From JACCZX01 sp963824935 (GTDB lineage Bacteria; Pseudomonadota; Gammaproteobacteria; Burkholderiales; Burkholderiaceae_F), in assembly GCA_963824935.1 (NCBI GenBank), contig CAWGRF010000029.1, positions 62,001 to 126,000 on the forward strand: DNA of 64,000 nt, written 5' to 3'. The notes below the pieces were generated by a model that was not told where the DNA came from, made no database searches, and worked only from the letters and a program-made list of their open reading frames with translations. Below, piece after piece: positions 26,056 to 35,340 of the stretch (positions are counted from its first letter, which is position 1; each line of letters starts with the position of its first letter). A program made the translations under genes and the position numbers.

Positions 26056-26825
26056 CAGTGACCTTCCATCACACCGGCCGCTCCGGTTTCATAGGCGAGC
26101 TTGACGAACGCGTCCTCCAAGGATTCCGTTCCCGCCTCGGCGCGAATGGTCTGCGCAGTGCCGTGCGCCACCGTCCGTCCGCGCGCGACGATGACGATTT
26201 CATCGGCCAGTTGCTCGACTTCCTGCATGATGTGGGACGAAATGACGATGCATTTGCCTGCGCCTCGCAGGTGCAGCAGCAAGCGACGCAGCGCGCGCGT
26301 CGATACGACGTCGAGCCCGTTGGTTGGTTCGTCGAGAATCAGATGATGCGGGTCGTGGATCAACGCGCGCGCGAGTGCGACCTTCATTCGCTCGCCGGTC
26401 GAGAATCCCTCGACACGCCGCTCCAGCAGCGAACCCATGTCAAGCAGCTCGGCCAACATCGCCAGTCGCTCGCCGCTTGCCGGCCGCGGCACGTTGCGCA
26501 GCTGCGCGTAATACTCGATGTTCTCGCGCGCAGTCAGCCGTGCATACAGTCCGCGAGAGTCTGACAACTCACCCAGCTGAGCGCGCACCGCGCGCGTATC
26601 CGTCTGAACATCGACGTCGCCGACCCGCGCCTGCCCACGGTCTGCGCGCACGAGCGTGCCAATGATGCGCAGCGTGGTCGTCTTGCCTGCGCCATTGGGT
26701 CCGAGCAGCGCGGTGATACGTCCGTCGGGGGCGGCGAACGACACGTCTTCAACCGCGGTTACGCGCGCCTGCTTGCCGTCGACCTTGGCGTCGAATGACT
26801 TCGCGAGATTCCGGACTTCGATCAC
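26055..26825 (-). CDS. ABC transporter ATP-binding protein (NatA-like)
   Basis: This 256-residue ATPase has Walker A GPNGAGKTT near residue 44, Q-loop region QLGELSDSRGLYARLTARENI, signature FSTGERMKVALARAL near residue 137 and Walker B HLILDEPTNGLDV. The signature is FSTGE rather than LSGGQ, which is common in the NatA/CcmA branch. It forms the motor of the exporter with the permease downstream. Its ATG overlaps the stop of the upstream hydrolase gene as ATGA, tying the hydrolase to the transporter in one operon. Confidence 0.92.
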   Translation of the reverse strand: MIEVRNLAKSFDAKVDGKQARVTAVEDVSFAAPDGRITALLGPNGAGKTTTLRIIGTLVRADRGQARVGDVDVQTDTRAVRAQLGELSDSRGLYARLTARENIEYYAQLRNVPRPASGERLAMLAELLDMGSLLERRVEGFSTGERMKVALARALIHDPHHLILDEPTNGLDVVSTRALRRLLLHLRGAGKCIVISSHIMQEVEQLADEIVIVARGRTVAHGTAQTIRAEAGTESLEDAFVKLAYETGAAGVMEGH

Positions 26826-28282
26826 GGCTGCTTCGTCTTGGCGGCAGGGTCAATCGCTACGAAAAATTTCGGCGCCGGAATACGTGCCAGACACGCGCCG
26901 TCGATACGCTCGAATGACGCATCGCGCACGAAGCGCGACACCAGCATCGGTGCGCAGCCCTGTGCGCTGATGCCATGCCCGAGGTTCGGAGCGACGATGT
27001 GATTCGCATTGCCGAGTCGCCGCGCGACCGAATCACCATGGCGTGGCGGCGTTGCGGGATCGAGTCCACCGGAAAAAATCAGTACCGGCACTTTCGACGA
27101 CGGCACTGAATAGAACTCGGCCGGCACGGCGCGTGACGGAACGACACTGCACGCCTGCCGGTACAGATCGGCGAAAGCCGCGCCGAATCGCGTCGCGTTC
27201 GCCCGTGCGATGGCCGCGGCGTCGATGCGTGGAACGTCTTCAGCACAAATCACGGCGAAGTGCATGCCTACCGCAAAGTTTTCGCTGATGCCGGCGCTGA
27301 TCGCGGCACTGAGCGCGACCAGCGCCGTGAAGTCGCCGCGGCCAGCGTCGGCCAGGGCATAGGGAAGCACGGCGGCCAGCTGCGGCGCGTAAAGCGGAAC
27401 GCGCAGCAGAGATGCAAGCATCCTGCGATCGAGCCGTAACGATTCGGTGGCGCCGGTCAACGGGTGCGGAACGCTAATGTCGATTCCGCTCTCCGCGCGC
27501 TTCAGCAGAACCGAGATGCGTGCCTCGAAGTCAGGGTATCGGGTGCGGCACCGCTCGTCGCGCGCACACACTTCGGCGAGCGACTTCAATGCAGCGTCTG
27601 CATCGAGCGCGAACGAGATCGGAAGCACCATATCGGGCGGCGCCACGCCGTCGAGCACAGCGGTGCGCACGCGCTCGGGGTACTGCCGCATGTATTCGAG
27701 CGCCGCACGGGTGCCGTACGAGGCACCCCAGATGTTTACTTTCTCTGCGCCGAGTTGCGCGCGGATCGCTTCGAAATCACGCACCGCGATCCAGGTTGCA
27801 TACTGCCGCAGGTCCGCAGGCAACGCCTTCAGACACGGGGCAAGACGCGCGATCTGTTGCGCGGGCTCGAGCGCGGCTGTCAGCGAAGTTTCATCGACCT
27901 CGCATTCAAGCGGATTTGACCGGCCGGTGCCGCGTTGATCAATGAGCACGATGTCGCGCCGTGCGTTCAGTTCTGCCAATACCGGCATCACTTGACGCCC
28001 GACTTTGGTGGCTGCCTGCCCCGGTCCCCCCGCAAAGACGAAGATCGGGTCGGGTTGCTTGTTGCGTGCGACGGCGGGGACGACGGCAAAGCGCACGTCG
28101 ATCGTGCGACTCGATGGCGAGTCCGGGTCTTCCGGCACGCGTACGGCGCCGCACTTGATCTCGCGCTCGATTCCTGGAACGCGACACGGCTCAAGAGCGG
28201 CCACGTCCGCATCCGACGAGCGACACGATCCCAGCGTCAGCGCAGCGAGCATTGCAGACAGCGAAATGGCAGCGAGTTTCAT
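26822..28282 (-). CDS. TAP-type alpha/beta hydrolase lipoprotein (tripeptidyl aminopeptidase family)
   Basis: This 486-residue protein starts at ATG 28282, which puts a signal peptide with lipobox Leu-Gly-Ser-Cys at the N-terminus. The hydrolase core has FVFAGGPGQAA (oxyanion HGGPG-type motif), LIDQRGTGRSNPLEC, the nucleophile elbow GASYGTRAALEYMRQYP, and, near the C-terminus, SGGLDPATPP (Asp) and GHGIS (His). This matches the proline-iminopeptidase-like / TAP C-terminal family, which cleaves N-terminal residues or esters outside the cytoplasm. It is coupled (ATGA) to the ABC exporter, so it may act on the exported substrate; that is an inference. Confidence 0.87.
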   Translation of the reverse strand: MKLAAISLSAMLAALTLGSCRSSDADVAALEPCRVPGIEREIKCGAVRVPEDPDSPSSRTIDVRFAVVPAVARNKQPDPIFVFAGGPGQAATKVGRQVMPVLAELNARRDIVLIDQRGTGRSNPLECEVDETSLTAALEPAQQIARLAPCLKALPADLRQYATWIAVRDFEAIRAQLGAEKVNIWGASYGTRAALEYMRQYPERVRTAVLDGVAPPDMVLPISFALDADAALKSLAEVCARDERCRTRYPDFEARISVLLKRAESGIDISVPHPLTGATESLRLDRRMLASLLRVPLYAPQLAAVLPYALADAGRGDFTALVALSAAISAGISENFAVGMHFAVICAEDVPRIDAAAIARANATRFGAAFADLYRQACSVVPSRAVPAEFYSVPSSKVPVLIFSGGLDPATPPRHGDSVARRLGNANHIVAPNLGHGISAQGCAPMLVSRFVRDASFERIDGACLARIPAPKFFVAIDPAAKTKQP

Positions 28283-28347
28283 CAACGATTGGGCGAGTGA
28301 CGCGCGGCGAACGATAGCAACGACGCGCCGAACCGTAGAATCGGCTC

Positions 28348-29269
28348 GTGCAATCGATTCAACGAAGTGCGTTTGCCGCTGGCCTGGCACTAGCCATCAT
28401 CGGCAGTGTTCTGTTCTCGGCCAAGGCGATCGTGGTCAAGCTGGCTTACCGTTACGGAGTCGATGCGGCGACGTTGATCGCATTGCGAATGGCGCTTTCA
28501 CTGCCGTTTTTCATCGCGGCGTTGATCTGGTCATCGCGGGGCGCCACGCCGCTGAGGCCGAGCCGACCATGCGCGTTTGATCGTGATCGGACTGTTGGGC
28601 TATTACGCCGCCAGCTATCTCGACTTTCTCGGTCTGCAGTACATCACCGCGGCGCTCGAGCGCTTGATTCTGTATCTGAGCCCAACGCTGGTCGTTGTGA
28701 TCTCTGCGCTGCTGTTGCGAAAGCGGTTTCGCCGCCTCGAGTGGGGTGCGCTCGCTCTGTGCTACGCCGGCATTTTGCTGGTGTTCTGGCATGACGTGAG
28801 CTTCGAAGGCGGACAGGTCGTGCTCGGTTCTGCGTTGGTGTTTGCGAGTGCGGTCTGTTATGCGGCGTACCTGATCATCTCCGGCGAACTGGTGCACAGG
28901 CTCGGCGCCATAAGGCTGACGGCGTACGCAATGTGCGTCTCGACCATCGCGGTGTTCGCGCAGTTCGCTGTGCTGAATCCGATTTCCGCGCTCGAGCAGC
29001 CGGCCGCGGTGTACTGGCTGTCTCTGTTCAACGCGGTCCTGTGTACCGTGCTGCCGGTATTCGCCACGATGCTGGCCGTCGAGCGTATCGGCGCGAGCCG
29101 CGCATCGATGGCCTCGATGGTCGGTCCGGTGTCGACGATCGTACTGGCGTATCTTTTCCTCGGGGAGCGCATATCGATCTGGCAATTGGCGGGTACCGCG
29201 CTCGTTCTTGGCGGAATCTACGTATTGACGCGCGCCGGCCGAGTCCCGGCATCCAAGGAGGAAACATGA
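28348..29269 (+). CDS. EamA/DMT-family permease (one frameshift)
   Basis: Two frames together encode a ten-helix drug/metabolite transporter of about 306 residues. The first 70 residues come from GTG 28348 (LALAIIGSVLFSAKAIVVKLAYRYG), and the rest from the frame starting about 28572 (LIVIGLLGYYAASYLDFLGLQYITAALERLILYLSPTLVV). Removing one C near 28570 joins them as RPSRHARLIVIGLL. Both EamA repeats are visible, the second ending GERISIWQLAGTALVLGGIYVL. The substrate is unknown. The 3' end overlaps the quinone oxidoreductase start as ATGA. Confidence 0.82.
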
Positions 29270-30246
29270 AGTCGAAGTCGATTGTGATCCGCTCTCACGG
29301 CGGCCCCGAGGTGATGGAACTCGTCGAAGCGGACGTGCCCGATCCAGGCCCGGGCGAAGTGCGAATCCGGCAACGTGCGATCGGACTTAACTTTATCGAC
29401 ATCTACCATCGGATAGGTTTGTATCCGAACACATTGCCCCACGGCCTCGGATCCGAGGGCGCGGGAGTGGTCGAAGCGGCGGGCGCTAACGCGCACGGCC
29501 TTAAAGAGGGTGACCGCGTCGCATATGGGCAAGGTCCGATCGGTGCGTACGCCGAGACTCGCACGATGCCGACCACGATGGTCGTCAAGCTACCGAACGC
29601 CATCAGCTTCGAGCAGGCCGCGGCGGTCATGCTCAAAGGCTTGACAGTTCAATACCTTTTTCGCCAGACGTATCGGCTGCAAGGTCACGAAACGATCCTG
29701 TTTCACGCGGCCGCGGGCGGCGTCGGCTTGATCGCGTGCCAGTGGGCGCGTGCGCTCGGCGTGAAGCTGATCGGCACGGTGAGCTCGCCGGAAAAGGCCG
29801 CGCGCGCAAAAAAGAACGGCGCATGGCAGACGATCGACTACTCCAAGGAAAATTTTGTCGAGCGCGTCGCGGCGCTGACCAACGGCGCCAAGGTGCCGGT
29901 CGTCTATGACGGCGTCGGCAAAACGACGTGGGAAGGCTCGCTCGATTGCTTGCAGCCGCGCGGGTTGATGGTGAGCTTCGGCAACTCGTCGGGCGCGGTG
30001 ACCGGCGTCAGTCTCGGCATCCTTGCGCAAAAAGGGTCGCTATTCGTCACACGGCCGACGCTGGGCACTCACGTCGTACCGCGCGCGCGCCTCGAGGAGT
30101 CGGCGGCGGAGCTGTTCGACATGATGCAGCGGGGCAAGATCAAGGTCGATATCGAGCAGCGCTATCCGCTGGCAGACGCGGCGCGTGCGCATGCAGATCT
30201 GGCGGCACGCAAGACGGTTGGCTCGACGGTGCTGATGCCAGGTTAA
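29266..30246 (+). CDS. NADPH:quinone oxidoreductase (zinc-independent MDR family)
   Basis: This 326-residue medium-chain reductase reduces quinones or related enones with NADPH. A strong AAGGAGG lies just before ATG 29266. It has GLNFIDIYHRIGLYP (QOR signature near residue 42), GSEGAGVVEAAG, and the Rossmann motif AAAGGVGLIACQWARALG near residue 150. The zinc-ligand cysteines of alcohol dehydrogenases are absent, as expected for QOR. Length and order match Escherichia coli QorA. It is translated with the DMT permease upstream (ATGA overlap). Confidence 0.92.
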   Translation: MKSKSIVIRSHGGPEVMELVEADVPDPGPGEVRIRQRAIGLNFIDIYHRIGLYPNTLPHGLGSEGAGVVEAAGANAHGLKEGDRVAYGQGPIGAYAETRTMPTTMVVKLPNAISFEQAAAVMLKGLTVQYLFRQTYRLQGHETILFHAAAGGVGLIACQWARALGVKLIGTVSSPEKAARAKKNGAWQTIDYSKENFVERVAALTNGAKVPVVYDGVGKTTWEGSLDCLQPRGLMVSFGNSSGAVTGVSLGILAQKGSLFVTRPTLGTHVVPRARLEESAAELFDMMQRGKIKVDIEQRYPLADAARAHADLAARKTVGSTVLMPG

Positions 30247-30258
30247 TGAGATTGGCAC

Positions 30259-30714
30259 TCAATAAAGGATTGGAACGAAGCGTCGCGTCCGAGCCGCGTA
30301 ATCCCCGTATTCGGGAAACGCTGCGCGCAGGTATTCCTCTTCGCGCGCCGCTTTGATCACGAGCACGATCAGCAGCAGAACGTACAGCGTCACTCGCGTT
30401 GCGCTGACGTCGACAGCCACGAACGCGCTCAGGCCGAGCAGCGCCGCCGAGTAGATCGGATGGCGGATCCAGCGGTACGGGCCGGTTGTGATCAGTCGTG
30501 CGCCGCGCTTTATCTCGGGGCGGATGTTGAAGTTGCCCCAGCGGTTGACGCTGATTGCCCAAAGGCCAAGCGCGGTGCCAAGCGCAAACAGCGAGATCGC
30601 CAGCGGCCCGGGGCGAGTTGCTGCTTGCCAGTCCGTGCCGAGCACGAGTACTGCGATCAGCCCAAGCTGCAGCGCCACCAATAGCCACGACGGCAAGCGC
30701 CGCACGAGGCTCAT
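30259..30714 (-). CDS. Small isoprenylcysteine-methyltransferase-like membrane protein
   Basis: This 151-residue protein has four hydrophobic segments. The family signature TTGPYRWIRHPIYSAALL lies near residue 80, and REEEYLRAAFPEYGDYAARTRRFVP at the end, as in ICMT/PEMT relatives that bind S-adenosylmethionine in a membrane pocket. The substrate is unknown. ATG 30714 overlaps the fbp stop as ATGA. The relative at 3229-3867 is longer and has a different N-terminus. Confidence 0.8.
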   Translation of the reverse strand: MSLVRRLPSWLLVALQLGLIAVLVLGTDWQAATRPGPLAISLFALGTALGLWAISVNRWGNFNIRPEIKRGARLITTGPYRWIRHPIYSAALLGLSAFVAVDVSATRVTLYVLLLIVLVIKAAREEEYLRAAFPEYGDYAARTRRFVPILY

Positions 30715-31706
30715 GCTCGGTGGTAACTGGTCACCCGCTCGACTTCGTTCTTTGAACCAAGAAACACGGCAACGCGCTCGTGCAATTTTTCGGGCCCGAT
30801 GTCGAGGATGCGGCGATGGCCGTCGGTGGCGGCGCCGCCAGCTTGTTCGATCAGAAACGCCATCGGGTTGCCTTCGTACATCAAGCGCAATCGGCCAGCT
30901 TTGTAAAGCTCGCGGGCGTCGCGCGGATACATAAAGATGCCGCCGCGCGTCATGATCCGGTGCACGTCTGCGACCATCGATGCAACCCACCGCATGTTGA
31001 AGTCCGAGCCACGCGGTCCGGTCTTGCCGGCGAGCAGTTCATCGACGTAACGCTTGACAGGTGCTTCCCAGTGCCGCGAGTTCGACATATTGATGGCGAA
31101 CTCTTGTGTCTCCGCAGGAACGCGTACGTCCGACTGCGTCAACAAGAACGAGCCCGTGTCGCGATCGAGCGTGAACACCTGGACGCCGTGCCCGACTGAT
31201 AGCACCAGCAACGTCTGCGGGCCGTAGACGGTGTAGCCGGCGCACAACTGCTGCGTGCCTCGCTGCAGGAATGCAGCTTCGCCCGCGTCTTCACCGTTCG
31301 ATGGCCCGGGCAATACCGAAAAGATCGTCCCGATCGAAACGTTGACGTCGATATTGCTCGAACCATCGAGCGGATCGAACAGCAGCAAATACTTTCCGCG
31401 CGGATAAGCGACCGGAATGCCCATCGGCCCATCCATTTCTTCGGACGCCACCGCGGCCAGATAGCCGCCCCAGGAAGTTGCCTCAACGAGGATTTCGTTC
31501 GACAGTACGTCCAGCTTCTTTTGCGCCTCGCCCTGCACGTTCGTGGTGCCGGCGCTGCCCAGGACGTTACCCAAGGCTCCCTTGCCTACGGCGTGGCTGA
31601 TCGCCTTGCACGCACGCGCCACGGTTTCGAGCAACAAACGCAGATTCGGATCGATGCCGTGCTCGCGCTCGCAGCGAATTAGGTAGTGCGTGAGCGACAG
31701 TCTCAT
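30711..31706 (-). CDS. fbp: Fructose-1,6-bisphosphatase class 1
   Basis: This gluconeogenic or Calvin-type enzyme hydrolyses fructose-1,6-bisphosphate to fructose-6-phosphate. The 331-residue protein shows the metal site LLLFDPLDGSSNIDVN near residue 118 and the upstream Glu pair in ASEEMDGP. It also has the substrate-binding regions SNSRHWEAPVKRYV, RWVASMVADVHRIMTRGGIFMYP and AFLIEQAGGAATDG. It is class 1, not GlpX. Its ATG 31706 overlaps the pepN stop by one base and its stop overlaps the methyltransferase start. No RuBisCO or phosphoribulokinase is nearby, so a gluconeogenic role is the default. Confidence 0.96.
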   Translation of the reverse strand: MRLSLTHYLIRCEREHGIDPNLRLLLETVARACKAISHAVGKGALGNVLGSAGTTNVQGEAQKKLDVLSNEILVEATSWGGYLAAVASEEMDGPMGIPVAYPRGKYLLLFDPLDGSSNIDVNVSIGTIFSVLPGPSNGEDAGEAAFLQRGTQQLCAGYTVYGPQTLLVLSVGHGVQVFTLDRDTGSFLLTQSDVRVPAETQEFAINMSNSRHWEAPVKRYVDELLAGKTGPRGSDFNMRWVASMVADVHRIMTRGGIFMYPRDARELYKAGRLRLMYEGNPMAFLIEQAGGAATDGHRRILDIGPEKLHERVAVFLGSKNEVERVTSYHRA

Positions 31707-34375
31707 CAGTGCGCGAGCGACTTGGTAACGATCTCGCATACATCGCGCGACAGGCCCGACTGGCGGGCGACATACTCGAGCGCTGCGCGCATCGCTGTTT
31801 GTCGGTCTGCAGTGAACTTGCGCCAACGGTCCAGCGCGCGCGTGATGCGCGCGGCGATGGTCGGATTCATTCTGTCCAGCGCCAGCACCTGGTCGACCCA
31901 GAACGCATAGCCATCGGCATCGCGGCGATGAAACTCGGCTTCGTTGGCCACACAGAACGATCGAATCAACGCATACACGTTGTTCGGATTGGAAAATGAG
32001 AAAGCAGGGTGATGCATTAACAGGCGAACACGCTCGACCACCGGCGGTTCGCCTGGTTGCGCAACTGCAGTCGCTTGCAGCTGAAACCATTTGTACATCA
32101 AGAGCGGTTGTGAGTGCCATACCCGCGCGAGCTGCACCAGGGCCTCGGCCTTGAACGGCGCCGCGCTGTTGACGATCACCGATAGCGCGCCATGCGCATC
32201 CGTCATGTTGGTCGATGCCACCAACTGATCGCGCGCAAGATCGAGCGCGCCGGCCACTTCGCCCTCGGCCAGATAGTGCAGCGCCAGGTTGCGCAGCGCA
32301 CGTTTGCCGGCCGATACCGGGTCGGGCGAGTACTCGCCGCCGACTTGCATCGCCGAATAGGTCGTCCGCCAGTCATCGGCGAGACGCCTGCCGAGCTCAT
32401 GCATCGCATAGCGCCGTGCCGCGCGAATCGCTTCAGGATCGATGACGGCACGCTGCTCGCCGATGAAACTCTCGGCCGGCAACAAGAGCGCCTGCGCCTT
32501 GAACGCGGGCGAGAGTGTCTCGTTAAGCAGCGTCGCGCGAAACGTTGCGATAAACGAGTCATCCAGCGCCAATGGCCGGTCGGCTTCGACTGCATCGGTC
32601 AGGGACATCAGTCGTGCGATCGCCAGCCGCTGTCCGGCTTCCCATCGATTGAAACCATCGGAGTCGTGTGCCGATAGAAAGGCCAGCTCTGCACCTGTGC
32701 AGCGGTAATCGACGACGACCGGCGCAGAGAAGTTGCGCAGCAGCGACGGCACAGGTGGCTCCCTGACATTGACAAAGCGAAATGTCTGCGTCGCCTGGGT
32801 CAGGTCAAGCACCTTGGTCGCAGTTGCGCTCACCGACTCGCCTTCGAGTTGCAGCGGCAGGTCGCGTCCGTCGCTGCCAAGCAGACCGACCGCAAATGGA
32901 ATGTGGAGCGGCTCTTTGCTCGGTTGCCCAGGCGTTGGCGCCAATGATTGACTGAGTGTCAACTGGAAAGCCAGAGCATTCGGGTCGTAGCGGGTCTCGA
33001 CAGTCACGCGCGGCGTGCCAGCTTGCGCGTACCAGCGTTTGAACTGCGTCAGATCGCGGGAATTGGCGTCCGCGATCGCAGCCACAAAGTCGTCGCATGT
33101 CACCGCCTGCTCATCGTGCCGCTTGAAGTACAAATCCATGCCACGCCGAAAGCCGCCGGGGCCGACCAGTGTCTGCAACATACGCACTATCTCGGCACCT
33201 TTTTCATACACGGTGGCGGTGTAGAAGTTACTTATCTCCTGATAATTGTCCGGGCGCACCGGATGCGCCATCGGGCCGCCGTCTTCCGGAAACTGCATCG
33301 CGCGCAACGTACGCACGTCTTCGATCCGCTTGACCCCACGGCCGCCCGCATCGTCAAGCATGTCAGCGGAGAACTCCTGCTCTCGAAAGACCGTCAGCCC
33401 TTCCTTCAAGCTGAGCTGGAACCAGTCGCGACAAGTGACACGGTTCCCGGTCCAGTTGTGAAAATACTCATGAGCGACGATCGACTCGACGTTCGCGTAA
33501 TCATCGTCGGTCGCGACGGCGGGGCTCGCCAGCACATACTTGGCGTTGAATATGTTGAGGCCCTTATTCTCCATCGCGGCCATGTTGAAATCGTTCGAGG
33601 CGACGATCATGAAGCGGTCAAGGTCGAGTTCGAGCCCGAAACGCAGCGAGTCCCACGCGATCGCATTCTTCAGGCTCGTCATTGCGTGCTGCGTCTTGTC
33701 AAGATTGTCCGGCTCGACGTAGATCTGCAGCAGCGCCTCACGCCCGTTCGTACGCATCACGCGATCTTCAAGCACGGCAAAGTTGCCGGCGACGAGCCCG
33801 AACAGATAGCTCGGCTTGGCAAATGGGTCGTCCCAGACCGCATAGTGCCGACCTTCCGAGAGATCGCCTTGGCTGACCAGATTGCCATTGGCAAGCAGCA
33901 CTGGATAGCGTGACTTATCGGCGCGGATCGTCACGCGATACGTCGTCATCACATCGGGGCGGTCGGGAAAGAACGTAATGCGCCGAAAACCTTCCGCTTC
34001 GCACTGGCTGAAAAAATTGCCGTTGGAAACGAATAGCCCCATGAGCTCGGTGTTCTCCGCGGGCTTGATACGAACGACGGTTTTCAATGTGAAACGGTCA
34101 GACCGCGGACGAAGCGTCAGGCCGTCTTCATGCAGCTGATACGCGTTCGCAGGTAACGCATGACCGTCGAGTGCAATCAAGGCAAGATCGAGATCTTCGC
34201 CGTCAAGCTGAAGAGGCGCTGCACCGCCGACCACCGGATTGCGGCGCACGGTGAGTGTCGCGGTGACGTACGTGAGCGCTGGGTTGAGATCGAATTCAAG
34301 CGCCACATGGTCGAGCAGGAAATCCGGCGGCCGATAATCGGCGCGGCGAACGGTGACGACCTGATCATTACGCAT
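31706..34375 (-). CDS. pepN: Aminopeptidase N (M1 family)
   Basis: This 889-residue cytoplasmic metallopeptidase removes N-terminal residues from peptides. The zinc site is HEYFHNW with His302, Glu303 and His306, plus Glu325 in LSLKEGLTVF. The substrate-anchoring exopeptidase motif reads AAMEN (266-270) in place of GAMEN, a mild variant. Domain order and length match Escherichia coli PepN (870 residues). The frame is open upstream to 35302, but that stretch overlaps a permease gene in another frame, so ATG 34375 (MRNDQVVTVRRADYRPPDF) is the start. It is coupled to fbp. Confidence 0.96.
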   Translation of the reverse strand: MRNDQVVTVRRADYRPPDFLLDHVALEFDLNPALTYVTATLTVRRNPVVGGAAPLQLDGEDLDLALIALDGHALPANAYQLHEDGLTLRPRSDRFTLKTVVRIKPAENTELMGLFVSNGNFFSQCEAEGFRRITFFPDRPDVMTTYRVTIRADKSRYPVLLANGNLVSQGDLSEGRHYAVWDDPFAKPSYLFGLVAGNFAVLEDRVMRTNGREALLQIYVEPDNLDKTQHAMTSLKNAIAWDSLRFGLELDLDRFMIVASNDFNMAAMENKGLNIFNAKYVLASPAVATDDDYANVESIVAHEYFHNWTGNRVTCRDWFQLSLKEGLTVFREQEFSADMLDDAGGRGVKRIEDVRTLRAMQFPEDGGPMAHPVRPDNYQEISNFYTATVYEKGAEIVRMLQTLVGPGGFRRGMDLYFKRHDEQAVTCDDFVAAIADANSRDLTQFKRWYAQAGTPRVTVETRYDPNALAFQLTLSQSLAPTPGQPSKEPLHIPFAVGLLGSDGRDLPLQLEGESVSATATKVLDLTQATQTFRFVNVREPPVPSLLRNFSAPVVVDYRCTGAELAFLSAHDSDGFNRWEAGQRLAIARLMSLTDAVEADRPLALDDSFIATFRATLLNETLSPAFKAQALLLPAESFIGEQRAVIDPEAIRAARRYAMHELGRRLADDWRTTYSAMQVGGEYSPDPVSAGKRALRNLALHYLAEGEVAGALDLARDQLVASTNMTDAHGALSVIVNSAAPFKAEALVQLARVWHSQPLLMYKWFQLQATAVAQPGEPPVVERVRLLMHHPAFSFSNPNNVYALIRSFCVANEAEFHRRDADGYAFWVDQVLALDRMNPTIAARITRALDRWRKFTADRQTAMRAALEYVARQSGLSRDVCEIVTKSLAH

Positions 34376-34401
34376 GAGCTGACGGGCGATTGTAGCGATG
34401 G

Positions 34402-35298
34402 CTATGTGTCGCGCCCAGCGGCAAGATGTATACCGGCAAGAATCAGCGCGCCACCGACGAGGTGATAAGCGCCGATCGGATCGGCGAGCAGCGCCCACGA
34501 CAGTAATGCGGCAAACACCGGAGTCAGGTTGGCAAAGTACATCGGCAAGACGGCGCCGGCGCGCGCGACTCCTCGATCCCAGCAATAGTACGCAGCAAGT
34601 GACGGCAACAGCACGACGTAAGCGAGGGCAGCGAAGTTGGTCGGTGTTGCTGCCGGAGTTTGCTGCGTGATCGCCCATTCGAGCAGGTAAAACGGCAGGA
34701 TCATCAGTGAGCCGAACGCGATCTGTACGGCGAGAAATGCGGTCAGTGGCAACGGCGGTCGCCGCGTTCGCAGCAGCCACGTGTAGATACTCCACGTCAG
34801 GGTCGCGACCAGCATGATCAGGTCTCCGATCGCAAATTGCAGCCGCAACAAGTTGCTCGGATCGCCGCGCGCGATGACCCAGAACACACCTGCGAGCGAC
34901 ATCGCAGCGCCGATCCATCTTCGTCGTGCAACGCTCGAAGAGAAAAATGCAGCGCCGAGCATCAAGGTAATGATCGGACCCGATGCTCCGATCAGAGTTG
35001 TGTTGACGGCGCTCGAAGTCTGAAGCGCCACGTACTGCATCGAGTTGTAGCAGCCAACCCCGAGCAGACTCGTCCATGCGAGCAGCGGCAAATGCACGCG
35101 AATCACCGCGCGGTGCCGCCACACGGAGCCGGCTGCAAACGGTGCGAGCAACACAAGCGCCAATGCCCAGCGCCAGAACGACAGCGCCAACGGCGGAAAC
35201 TCGCCGACCAGCGCGCGCCCGAGCACCGCGTTGCCGGCCCAGAAGAGCGGCGGAGCGACCAGAAGCGCGGTGGTGGAGGCGGTCAGACGTCCGGCCAT
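34402..35298 (-). CDS. EamA/DMT-family permease
   Basis: This 298-residue protein has ten hydrophobic segments in two EamA repeats: AGNAVLGRALVGEFPPLALSFWRW at the start of repeat one, and LATLTWSIYTWLLR starting repeat two, ending GAYHLVGGALILAGIHLA. Members export amino acids, nucleotides or drugs; the substrate here is not evident. It is 26 bases upstream of pepN on the same strand. The frame is intact, unlike the two other DMT genes in this window. Confidence 0.88.
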   Translation of the reverse strand: MAGRLTASTTALLVAPPLFWAGNAVLGRALVGEFPPLALSFWRWALALVLLAPFAAGSVWRHRAVIRVHLPLLAWTSLLGVGCYNSMQYVALQTSSAVNTTLIGASGPIITLMLGAAFFSSSVARRRWIGAAMSLAGVFWVIARGDPSNLLRLQFAIGDLIMLVATLTWSIYTWLLRTRRPPLPLTAFLAVQIAFGSLMILPFYLLEWAITQQTPAATPTNFAALAYVVLLPSLAAYYCWDRGVARAGAVLPMYFANLTPVFAALLSWALLADPIGAYHLVGGALILAGIHLAAGRDT

Positions 35299-35340
35299 GC
35301 ACGCCGGTACAGGGTGGGCGCAGTCAACGGATTGCCGTTC

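Noticed and set aside
30711..31706. A Calvin cycle locus because of fructose bisphosphatase
   Set aside because: No RuBisCO, phosphoribulokinase or cbbR gene is in the window; fbp is beside pepN.
31706..35302. Continuous 1198-codon frame extending pepN upstream
   Set aside because: The upstream third overlaps the intact EamA permease gene in a different frame and has arginine-rich, unstructured composition; PepN starts at 34375 by length and family sequence.
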